Assembly (NCBI GenBank): GCA_000727475.1
Contig: KL647288.1
Coordinates: 91,351 to 155,350 of the forward strand
Reading direction: 5' to 3'
From: Sarcocystis neurona
Lineage: Eukaryota; Apicomplexa; Conoidasida; Eucoccidiorida; Sarcocystidae
DNA: 64,000 nt
In this document: positions 25,480 through 36,500 of the stretch, piece by piece
Layout of the letters: each line of letters starts with the position of its first letter
Position numbering within the stretch: position 1 is the stretch's first letter
The notes under the pieces: model-generated
Databases searched by the model: none
Told to the model about the DNA's origin: nothing
The model's input: the letters and a program-made list of their open reading frames with translations, nothing else
Program-made: the position numbers and the translations under genes

Positions 25480-28300
25480 GCCATGTGCGTTCTCCCTCGT
25501 TTCCCGGCTAACGTGTCCACTGCCCCGCCCCGCCTCCCCCCCCAACGCGTATCTCCGTGTTACGCCTTCTCTGCCGTTTCCCCGCCCCACATCTCTGCGT
25601 TTTCTCCATTTTTTCGTCGCTTTTCTCTCCTGCGCTCCGCCACGTCCCCCTGTCTTCCCCCTCGGTCGCTGTCCCCCTCCTTTTCCTCTTCTCGCGCGCC
25701 CTCTCTCTGTCTTTCCCGCCTGTCCCGCCTGCCCACTTTTTCCCCATTTCCTGTCCTTTCGTCTCTTCAGCTCTTCTCGCCGTCTTTTCTTCTCCTCCTC
25801 CTTTTTGTCTCCGTCTCCCCTCTGCCGTCTGCCTCTGCCGTCTCCCTCGCCGTCTCTCCGTGCACCTCTGCGGCTTCCCGTCTCTTCTTCGCTTCGCCGC
25901 TGCTTTCCGCTTCCCCTTCGCAGAAGAAACCGAAGAGAGACGGAGGCAGTTGTCTGCCAGCGTGTCTTTTCTCTCCATCCCCGCAGACACGCCCCCGCTG
26001 GTCTTCCGCCGCCGACTTTCTGCGGGGCAGCAATGGCAGTCACCTCGGTTTTCTCGCCGAGGAAACGACGATGAACTCTCCCCTCTGCTGCTTCGTCTCG
26101 TGATTTCCTCCGGAAGAACTTGAAGAATTCTTCTCCATCTCCTCCGTCTCCTTCTTCGTCCTCCTCCTCCTCGTGTCTCCCCCTCTTTGTGGGGTTCTGC
26201 GGCAGGCGAGACGAGACAAGAGAGGACAACGGAGAGCTGCTGCTTCCGTGAGAAAACAGCAGCAAGCTGCTGTGTACGTGGGCTGTTTCTCCTCTGCAGA
26301 CGTTCCCACGGATAACTGCTGCTTCCCCGCCCGAACGCATGCGTGTGTTCGTGGGCTGCTTCGGTGGGCAGAAACACACACATGTGTGTGTGTCTGGTGT
26401 GGAAGTGCTGCTTCTCTCAGGAAACATACATGCATGCATATGCGAGCTGCCTCTGTGGCGAGTCGAGCATATCTGTGTGGGCGGATCTGTGCAGCAGCAG
26501 TCGTACGAGTCTGCAGGCGGCCCGCTGCTCCCGTGTGGTGCCCGCACTCGTATGTGTGTGGATGAGCTACCCTCGAGCTACCCTCGCGCCTCCCTCGCGA
26601 AGCAGCGGGGAGGAAGCGAAGAAGAGAAGGAGAAGAGGAGACGAGACAAGAAGTAAACGAAGAAGAAAAAGAAGAACGGATAGAAAGGAAGAGAGGACGC
26701 CGGCGCGTCTCTCGTTTTCTCGTGAAGAAGAAGCTGCTGCTTCGCTCTTCCCCGCCGCGCGACAACTTCCTCCCACCACCCGCCGGAGTCATCCCACCCC
26801 TGCAGCCGCAGCAGCAAGAGCAGGAGGAGGAGCAGCAGCAGCAGGGACAGAGTCGGCAGCAGCAGCAAGAGCAGCAGCAGGACATAGAGGGACAGCAGCC
26901 GCAGGAAGAGCACCAAGAGTAGCAGCAGGAGAAGGAGGAGGAGAACCGCATTTGCTGCTGGGTGGGGTGTGACGTTGCAGAAGTTGCAGGGCAGAGAGGA
27001 CGCCTTCTCTTCTGGAAGGGAGGACGGGGCCAGCGTTTTTCTCCGTGTCTCTGTGTATACGTGTCCCGATACAGCAGTGACCTGGGAGGCCCCGGGACGT
27101 ATCTGTGTGTGTGTGTGTCTTCTCTCTTTTCCTCGTGCTGGCCCTTCTGTCTCTTGCCGTCTCCTCTGCGGCTCGCTCGTGGGGAGCCGAAGGGGCGGGG
27201 CGAGCAGCAGCAGCAGCTGGGCGCGCGTGGTGCTCCACAGGAGGGGGCCGCTGCAGCAGAACGACGACTGAACAACGGGCAGCAGCAACGGCCGCGAAGG
27301 GGCAGCAGAAAAGGCTCCGAGGAGACGGCGAAGAAGTAGACGTCACTTCTGCTGCTGCGTAGCGCCGCGTGCGCCTCCTCCCTTCGGCGGCGCCTCGACC
27401 ACGTCGACGCAACGGCGGCCTCGCAGCAGCAGGGCAGAGATGCAGCGCAGTGAGTTCCTCGCTGCAGAGGCAGACAGAGCGCGCGGCAGATGGAGACGCC
27501 GACGGAGAAGAAAAAATACGAGTCCCCCTTCAGACGCGTCTCCAAGAAACTCCACACATTCACGTACACACTTCTGAACAGATGCTCACCTCTCTGTGTC
27601 TCCCCGTCTCCCCGTCTCCCCGTCTCGCCCGCTGTGTCTCTCTTCATATATATGTGTGGACAGATTTCGTGAATATCCACACATGGGCACAATGCGAACC
27701 CAGCGAAGGACTTCGTAAAGTAGAGAAGGACTTCTCCACTCTGCCCTCTGTCTCCCCGTCTCGCTGTCTCCCCGTCTCCCCGTCTCCGTAGGGAGGTCCA
27801 CCTGTCCACATACGCATGCCCACACATATATATGGAGGAGAAGGATATCACCCTCTCTACCTGTCTTGGCCTCTTGCCCTCTCCATGTGTATAGATCTGT
27901 CTTCCTATCCATCTGTCTATGCATAGGACTGGCACGTGTATATATCCACACATATATATATACGTATATAGACAAAGAGCTACCTGTCTGTCACTCTCTC
28001 TCTATATATACATGAAAAGGAGGAGCATTTCTCGGTCTCACTTTCGATCTCCCTCTGTGTCGATCCGTCTTTTGAATATGTTTATATGTGTGAACGTGGC
28101 TGTATATATGTGTATGTGTGTATATGTATTGCCTCTCCTCTCTCTGGCTGTATGTATGTAGTGGTGTGGACTGGACTTCTACGACCTTGTGAGTTGCAGT
28201 CGATTCAGCTGCACTTGCGATATATATTCTCTCATGTATGTATGTGTGTGTGTCTGGCGAGGTGGGGGAGATCTTCTCCTCGAAAATCTCGCAGAAGAAG
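25480..28300. other. Polypyrimidine and low-complexity region, no gene called
   Basis: 25480-26180 is almost entirely C and T on the plus strand, with CCGTCTCC-type units. 26180-27400 mixes CAG/CTG triplets with TGTGTG. 27580-28300 is TA/TG/CGTCTCC-rich. Long Lys/Arg/Glu-rich open frames on the minus strand simply reflect the purine strand. A short minus-strand stretch near 26080 (EEFFKFFRRKSRDEAAEGR) looks slightly more protein-like but has no support. Confidence 0.5.
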
Positions 28301-28328
28301 CGGCCGCCTTGGTGGCCTCGGTGTGGGC

Positions 28329-29096
28329 ATGCGTTTGCATGTGAGAGAGGACTTCGCGCGTCCTCTGTGCGGTTTGTCTGCTGCCCCGTTTGCTGCAGCA
28401 GACGAAGACGAGGGAACTCCTTTCCTGTGCGAGGTGCTGCTGAAAAGCAGAGAGAAAAGGGTCGAGAGATGGCTGCTGCGTCGGGAGTCCGCGCTGCACG
28501 CGGCGCTATTCGCTGCTCCTTCTTCGCGCGCCTCCACGCCTAACGAAGAGGACAAACGCGTCCTTTTCTCGAATGCTGCTGCGGCCTCTGCCTCGGCTTC
28601 TGCGTCGGCGTCTGCTGCTTCTGCCCCGGGAGTTGCTGCTTCTGGGGTGGGGTTCGCTGCTGCTGCTGCGGCGGCCTCCTCTGCCACCTCTGCTGCTGCT
28701 GCTGGGGAGAAGGGGGGCTTCCCAGAGACAGCAGCAGGCGAAGGAGAAGAATGTGACACCGCAGAGGAAGGAGCAGCAAAAGAGAAGGAAGGGGAGGACG
28801 CAGCAGCAGCAGCAGCGAGGAGGGGGAGAGACACCGCAGAGCAGACAGCAGGAGGAGCCGCAGGGAGGGCAAGAGAAGATGAAGCAGCAGCACCGGCAGC
28901 GGCAGCAGCCGCAGCTGCTGCTGACGTTCGAGGGACTGGAAAAGAAGAAGCAGCAGCAGAGAGGACCAGAGGAAACGAGAAGGAAGGAGACGGGGAAGAA
29001 GGCGTGGCGAAGGGGAGGAAAAGGCGGGGAGACGGTCGAGAAAAGTTCGATGATGTGTCGGTTTCTCCCTCTCACTACGTCTCCGTTATCGCCAAG
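28329..29096 (+). CDS. Kinase gene N-terminal exon (provisional start)
   Basis: ATG at 28329 opens a 256-codon frame, [20 protein letters not shown]..., with mixed charged sequence for about 75 residues. Ala/Ser-rich and Glu/Arg/Ala-rich sequence follows, and the exon ends ...[11 protein letters not shown] at an AAG|GTAAAA donor in phase 0. The frame is also open upstream, but that part has intron-like composition. That it belongs to the kinase rests only on position and phase. Confidence 0.5.
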
Positions 29097-30468
29097 GTAA
29101 AAGCCGAGACGGAGACAGGGGGAGGGGGGGAAATGAGCAACAAAAAGAAAGAGAGAAATATGCGCTGCTTCTTCGCGCAGTTTCCTGCAGGACCCACTCA
29201 CCCACACACACGCAGCAGCAGCAGTAGCAGCAGCGGCTGCTGCAGCAGTAAGTGCAACAGCAGCAGCAGGAGCTACACGAACCGGTAGCGGCAACACGAG
29301 CAGCAGCGGCAGGAGCAGCAACAACAGCAGCACCAGCAGCAACGTGGGCATCAGCAGCAGCAGTAACAGGAACACCAGCAGCAACAGGAACACCAGCAGC
29401 AGTAGGAGCAGCAGGAGTTGGAGGAACGGCAGCAATAGTAAGAGCACCGGCAGCGTTAAGAGCAGGAGCAACAGAAGAAGTGGGAGCAGCAGCATTTTCG
29501 TAGACGTCCTCTTCTGCTGAGCATCTGGCTGCTGCGGCGCCGTGGTCTGCGGTCTGTGCGACTTTTGCTGCTGCTGCTGCTGCTGCACGTCTCAATGTCG
29601 TAGGTCTCTTCTCTTGTTAAAGAAGACTCCTGCTGAATCTTTTCCCCGTGTTTCTTCTTTAAGATACACGCGTAATATAAATGTGTGGACGGACGGATAT
29701 CTTCTGCCGTCTCTTCGCCTCCTCCTCCTCTGTTTCGATAATCTCTCTATACGTGTCTCTCTTCCTACATAAATGCGCATACACATACATATATATATAT
29801 ATCTATATATAAATATATATGTATATATATGTGTATATGTATATGTATTGGTCTCTAACACTCTCTCTGTCTCGTCTCCCTGTCTCGTCTCCCTGCCTCG
29901 TCTCCCTGTCTGCATGTATGTGTGTGCATGCGTCTCCACCTTCGTCTTCCCCTCTCCCCACATCTATCCGTATGTATATGTACTTCTGTATGTCTCTATT
30001 GATATCTGCGTCTCTGTGCTTCCCTCTCCAGCGCTCTACCTGTTTGGCTCTTCTCGCGTGTTCCCCTCTCTGCGTACGTATTTACCTTATCGTTTGTCTA
30101 CACATACATATATATATATATATATCTCTGTATAGACATATGCATATATATACGTTTCGCTGTCTTTCTTCGTCTGTGTGTAAATGTGTGTATATTTGTG
30201 CATATCTACCTTTCTCTCTCTACATATATATATATATTCATGTGTTTCTTCCTCGGTCTCCATGTATATCTATGTTTCTCTCCTCTCTCGTACACGTGGC
30301 TGCATGCGCACGAGTCACATTGCGAGGGAGACGCGGACTTCCTCCTGCACTTTCTTCTTCTCCTGTTGAGTTTCCTTATTCCCCTTCTTCTTCTTTGACT
30401 TCTTCCTTCTCCTCCTATTCTCCTTTTTCTTCTCACATGACGCTTCCCGTCACTACCGACCGTGCTGC

Positions 30469-30506
<38 letters not shown>

Positions 30507-33500
30507 TTGGTGCGTTGCTGGGACTTCTCTGCTGTTGCAGACGTACTATCTCCTTGATGAGGAGATCTACTGCAATTCTCAGTTGCTTCCCCTCACTCGC
30601 AGAGCTGCGGTGAGTTCTGGTGTTCTCTTTTTTTCCCTCGCTCTCGCTTGTAGCAGCAACAGCAGCAAAAAACGGTTGCAGCACGCGGATGAAGACGACA
30701 GGAAAACGAGAACGACGGAAGGCAGCGGAGTTCAAAAAACGCGCGGCAGTTGACGCTGCAACTGCGTCAGGTGTCCTTCTTTGAGTCGTTGCTGCTGCTC
30801 CTGCTCTCCCACTTCCTCCTCGTGCTGCTGCTACTGCCAGACCCCCGGCTGCGCCTATGTGTCGCTACGGTCATGGTTGCTGCTGCTAATCCTCGAGTCC
30901 GAACTGCTGCTGCTGTTGTTGCAATCAGAACTGCAGCTGCCACTGCTGCAGTCAGAGTTGCTGCTGCTGTTGCTGCAGGTCGAGTTGCTGCTGCTGCTGC
31001 TATTTCTGCAGGTCGCCTTGCTGCTGCCGCGGCTGCTGCTTGACTTGCTGCTGGTGGTGGTGGTATAGCTGCTGTTCGAGCTGCTGCTGCTGCTGTTTCC
31101 TTGTATAGGTCGAGCGCGTGGTGCAGTTTCACCGACGTGTGGAGCAGCGCATGTCCCGGGGGATCCCAAATTTGCTGCATCTCGTAAGCGACACCAAAGG
31201 GAGACGAACTTCACTTCTCCATTTCTTCTTCTTCTGTGTCGTAGTCTCTTATTTTTTTGGTCAGCTGGTCACATGCATCCATGTGCTGCTCGTACTCTCT
31301 CCTTTCTTGTCCCTTTCTCTGCTTTCCGCCGGTCTTCCCTCTCTTCATCTTCTTGGAGACAAAAAACTCGTTTTCCCCCATTTTCTCCCCCCTCTACCTC
31401 TCTTTTGCATGATAGCGGCGACTGCTACTTTTTCTTCATCGTCATATCCACACCAACTACGTCAGCTGCTGCGGCTGCTGCTTCTTTCTCTGCATTCGTC
31501 CACATACATATATGTGTGTCCTCGTAAATATGCAGGAGCAGCTACTACTGCTGCCCTGCGTTCTCTTTGCATTCTCCACATATATATATATATGCATACA
31601 TGAATTTGTTTACATATGCATGCGTATATATATATATATATATATATGTCGTGGTAACTCGGCAGGAACAGCGACAATTGCTGGCACTGCGTTTTTATTT
31701 CTGCTTCTGCATATATATCTATATATGTATAGGTATGTGTAAATCTGTATATATATATACACACATATGTATATGTTAATCTGTATATATACGTATACGT
31801 ATATATGTATAATGTGAATCTGTACATATACGTATATATATGTATATATATATATGTACATCTATGTATGTATACGTGAATCGCTCTCTCTCTCTCTATA
31901 TATATAGGTATGTATGTGTATATCTGTATATACACGTATATACATATGTATGTATGCATATGTAAATCTGTATATATACGTACATATATATATATATATA
32001 TATATACACGTATATGTAAATCTGTATATATGCGTATACATATATATGTATGTGTGAATCTGTATATGTACGCGTATATATATATATGTATGTGATTCTG
32101 TATATATACATATATATATATGTATGTGTATGTGAGTCTATATGTATATGTATATATATATGTATGTACATTTGTATATATATTTCTTTGATATGGTACA
32201 TGGTTGGGCAGTGTCTTAGTGTGTGGGGGTTGGGAGGAGGGGGGAAGGCACCGTTTCGTTTGTCGGTGCTGTCGGACTTTCTTGCTGCGCCTTCTTCTCC
32301 CTCAAGAGGGTGCCTTTTCTGCTGCTGCTGCTGCTTCGTCTGACTCAGCAGCTGTTCACGTTTCCCTCTGTTCCTCTCTCGTGTCTCTTGCCGACTTCCT
32401 TCGGCCCTCTTCGTCCGCTCGTTTTCTCCATCGAAGTGCTGGCCTCGTTAATACTTCTTTTATCAGCGGTAGGAATTTCCCTATTGCCGCCTCCTCGTCT
32501 GCTGCTGTCTCTCTCCTCTGAGACCTACTGCTGCTGCTGGTGCTGCACCCGGTGACGCTGCTGATGCGGTTGCTGCTGCTCTTACTGCTGCTGCTGCTGC
32601 CTGCGGCCGCTTGCTGCGGCTGTCACGCGCTGCCTTGCCTCTTTAGCCGCTGCATATCGTCTTGCTGCTCCTCCCACTGCTGCCGTTGAAGCTGCTGCTG
32701 CTGAGGTTGCTGCTGCGCGCGTGTGCTGCAACTCTTCGGTAGTTCCTGCTGCTTTGCTTTTCTCCCTGCTCTTCTCTGCTTCTACCACCCCTGGCAAATC
32801 TCACTTTCCTGCCCACTTCTGTTGCTGCCTTTCCTCCTGCGGCTGCTGCTGTTACTGCTGCTGCTGATGCTATTGTGTCGCGCAGGGCCTGTGGCCGGTT
32901 GCTGCAGGGGCCGCGCGTGCTGCTGCTGTTCCCGCTGCCTCTCCCTGCAACGAGAACCCGCGCATAGCAGCAGCAGCAGTAAGGCCGGCAGCAGCAGCAA
33001 GGCCGGCAGCAGCAGCAAGGCTGGCAGCAGCAGCAAGACTGGCGGCAGCAGCAGCAGGGAGGGGAAGGGAAGACGCCACGTGGTACGCAGCACGGGCAGC
33101 AGCAGCAGGGGGAAGCAGCGCACGGAACGCAGCGCTGGACGGAGAAGCAGCGGCAGCAACTGCTGCAGAAGAAGAGTCAGCAGGAGGAGGAAAAGACGCA
33201 GCAGCAGGAGCCCGCCGAGGGAAGCGTGAAGCAGGAGGGACAGCAGCCGGAACCCAGAAGAAAGGCAGAGGCCTCAGCAGGGACAGCAGCAGGGACAGCA
33301 GCAGCAACAACAGTAGCAGCAGGAGGATCAGCCAGCGAGTCACAGCAGAAGATGCGGGAAGAAGCAGCTGTTGCTGCTCGAGAACTACGCGGCAGAGACC
33401 TGCGCGTGAAGACGTGCAGCAGCACCACGCCGTCTCGGCTGCTTCCCCGTGGAACTTGTCTCTCGCTTACCCTCCTGCTGCTGCTGCATGTCCTTCTTCG

Positions 33501-36500
33501 GGCGCTCGCGTTTCTTCTTCCGCTGCTCCACCCCCTTCTCCTTCCTCTTCTACTTTTCCGTCTGTGCCGCCTTCTTCTGCGTGCGAGTGTTCCGCGTCTG
33601 CTGCCGCTCATGTCCTCTCCGTGTCCTCGCCTGCTGCTGCTGCTGCTTCCCCTGGAAAAGACCCGCTGCTGGCAGGTGCTGCTGCTGAGTCGGTGCGTGC
33701 CTGGCCCCTGCGCAGCATTTCGCTGGTGATGGAAGACGCAGGTCTGCCGCTGTGTACGAAACTGCGAGAAAAGACGCGTCGCTGCGCCGTGGCGTGGCAG
33801 GAAGTTCTCCGAGACGCCGCCGCGGCGGTGTCTCGAGCCACACAGCAGCAGGTCACCCGCAGCTCTTCTCCTTCTTCTGCGTCTTCCTCGGGCTGCTGCT
33901 GCTGCGGCAGAGGAGAAGCAGAAGGAGACGCACAGGGGTCTTCCGCTGCTGGTGCTGCTGCTCGGCGTCCCGAGGAGATTCACGAGAATGTCGTGGAAAG
34001 GCAGTCCGCCGCCTGCTGGCCTCCTCGGGAGGAGGAGGAACTTGAAATGGAACGCATGCAGCGCAGTCGCTGCGAGACAAGCCAGCAGGCAGCCGTCAGA
34101 GAAACGTGGTGGTACACCGTGCCGGTGGAAGAAAAGAAGAAGAGAAAGGAGAAGTCGAGGAACAGCAGAAAGGAAGGGAAGCCAGAGACGCGGGACACGA
34201 AGGAGGAAACGCGTCACCGCTGCTGCCGCCACTTCTGCGGCGTACGTACACCGCGAGCGCCCCACCAGTCGTCGTCGTGCGGGTCAGCGACGAGGACAGC
34301 AAGTTGCTGCTGCCCCTCCCGGAGGCACTTCCACCTCCGAAAAGGCCGCCGCCCAGGTCAGCCAACAGCAACCGGCAACGAGCGAACAGCAGCAGCAAGC
34401 GGCTCTGCAGCAACTCACCCAGCCGACAACATCCACGAAGAACGGGAAATCGAAGACGAAGAAGGGGAAGGCGGACCGGGTGGGTCGTTTTGTGGTTGTA
34501 TTGGTGTGGTGGAGACGGCGCGACGGGTGCTTCTTCTCCTGCTGTCCGTCTCCCTCTTCTCTTCGCGTGTCTCGCCGTCTCCCCGTCTCCCTGCAGCGAT
34601 GGCAGCAATCAGCAAACGCCTCGTTTCGGAGGGAAGGGACCTCCTCCCCACTTCTTCTCATATATGTGTGTGTGGGTCTGTACATTCGTACATGTGTACG
34701 TATGTGTCTCTGTTTTTGTGTGTATCCCCACCACACCGGTTCTTCACATATATACCCCCCTACTTCGTAAGAACGCATGCACGCACCTACGCGGATGTAC
34801 TCGTCTCCATTTATATACACACGTGTCCATAAATGGACGTGCATCTCTTCAGATATCCACACTCCCACTTCAGTACATATACATGCATGCGTGTAGATGC
34901 ATGCATGTGAATAGATATAGACGTCTTGTTGCATGCGCGTGCATACACGAGGACGTCCACACAGACACATATATGTGTATTCAGCCCCATCTTCACTCAT
35001 ATATGCATGCGTGTGTATATGCACATGCGTCCGTGGATTCTAAAAAGGCGTCTGCGTGTATAATACCCACCTCTGCAGCAGTCCCCGTCTCCCTCTCTAT
35101 CCGCATGCAGCACACGTACGTATTCAAAGAGAAAGCAACACACACATATATGTATGTGGAGAGGGCCACTTACGTGTGTCTACTACCCCCCCACATTTGT
35201 ATACGGAAGTAGACCTGCCCACGTATATATTCGTGTACCTCCTCCTCTACGCGCTGTCCACGTATGTGCGTCTGCTGTTATACCCCAACCTACGTATACC
35301 GGCATAAATGTGTACGTTGTCTATACGTACGTACATACACGTAGACGTATACTTCTGCACCAGGAAAAGTCCACCTCCACACACTTATATCTTCGTGAGC
35401 CTGTATACGCATAGAACCACCCACATACAGATATAAAGCACACACACATATTCATGTATAGGTGTATGCATTTGCATATGTATGTATGTGGGTGTGTGGA
35501 CTGCTGTTGAGGAAGAGGTGGCCTCCTGTCTTGGCGACGACCGCTGCTGCTGCTGCTCCCCAGTGCGTCGTCCGAGCACGTGACGCCGTGTTGCTGCTGC
35601 TGCTGTTGCAACGCGGGAAGAAGACGCAGGGGAGAGAAGCGGGGGGGAGGCTGCAGGGCAGCTGTCTGCGACGTTTCGGCGGTCGCACACGCGCAGAGAA
35701 AATCCCCGTCGCAGAGCCGCGGCTGCTGCTTGCGTCCTCTCCGCAGCAGCACGACACAACACCGCGCCTGCAGGGGAACTAAACGAGAAGAGAGGAGTAC
35801 AGGAAGATAATGGGCTTCTTCGTTCGCTTCCTTCTCCCTCTCTTCCTGCTGCTCAAAGACAGCGCCTTTCTCCTGCTGCTGTTGCTGCTGTTGCTCCAGG
35901 AACAGGCATCTCTGCTGCTGCTGCTGCTGTTGCTCAAAGACAGCGTTCTTCCTCCCAGTGCTCGTCTTGCTCGAAGAAGCCTTACCTTCTCTTCTCGTCC
36001 TCCTGCTGCTGCTGCTCGAGGAGGCTTCTGCAGCTGCGGCTGTTGCTCAAAGAAGCGTTTCTTCTTCTGACGTTCGAAGAAGCGTCTTTTCTGCCTCTGC
36101 TGCTGCTGTTGCGCGAAGAAGCCTTTCACCTTCTACGCTTTCTGCTGCCGCTGCTCCTCGAAAGAGCGTTTCTTCTCCTCCTGCTGCTGCTGTTTGAAGA
36201 AGCGCTTCTTCTCCTCGTTTCATTCTGCTGCTACTGCTGCTTGAGGCAGCGCTTCAGTTTCTCCCTCCTCTTCTGCTTCTGCTGCTGCGTTCTGCTGCTG
36301 CTGCTCTCTTCGGATAGAAGTGGGAGTGATTTTTTCCCCCGTTTTCCACGTGTGCGCGTGGCGGTGGGAGTTGCGTTGGTGGGGTGGACGCTTTTGTGTG
36401 GGGTGTGTGGCGGGCCACGGTTTCTCAGGGCTGCTGCCGCTACTGCCGACGGAGCAGGAGGAGCAGCAGCAGGAGAAGCAGCAAAGACAGAAGAACGAAG

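Larger units (their letters stand above)
31184..33413 (+). other. Probable intron, AT minisatellite and triplet repeats
   Basis: Begins with GTAAGC. Contains pyrimidine-rich DNA, the AT minisatellite at 31730-32185, CTG runs at 32310-32900 and CAG runs at 32960-33330. A small exon could be hidden in the triplet region, for example near 33340-33410, but none is clear. Confidence 0.5.

Noticed and set aside
25477..26547. Lys/Arg/Glu-rich minus-strand open frame
   Set aside because: Simply the purine strand of a long polypyrimidine block.
26040..27953. 637-codon minus-strand open frame
   Set aside because: Translates TA/TG microsatellites, pyrimidine repeats and triplets; mixed Cys/Ser/Arg composition, no motif, no splice support.
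28506..29588. 360-codon minus-strand frame
   Set aside because: Antisense of the kinase N-terminal exon and of CAG repeats; Leu/Cys-rich.
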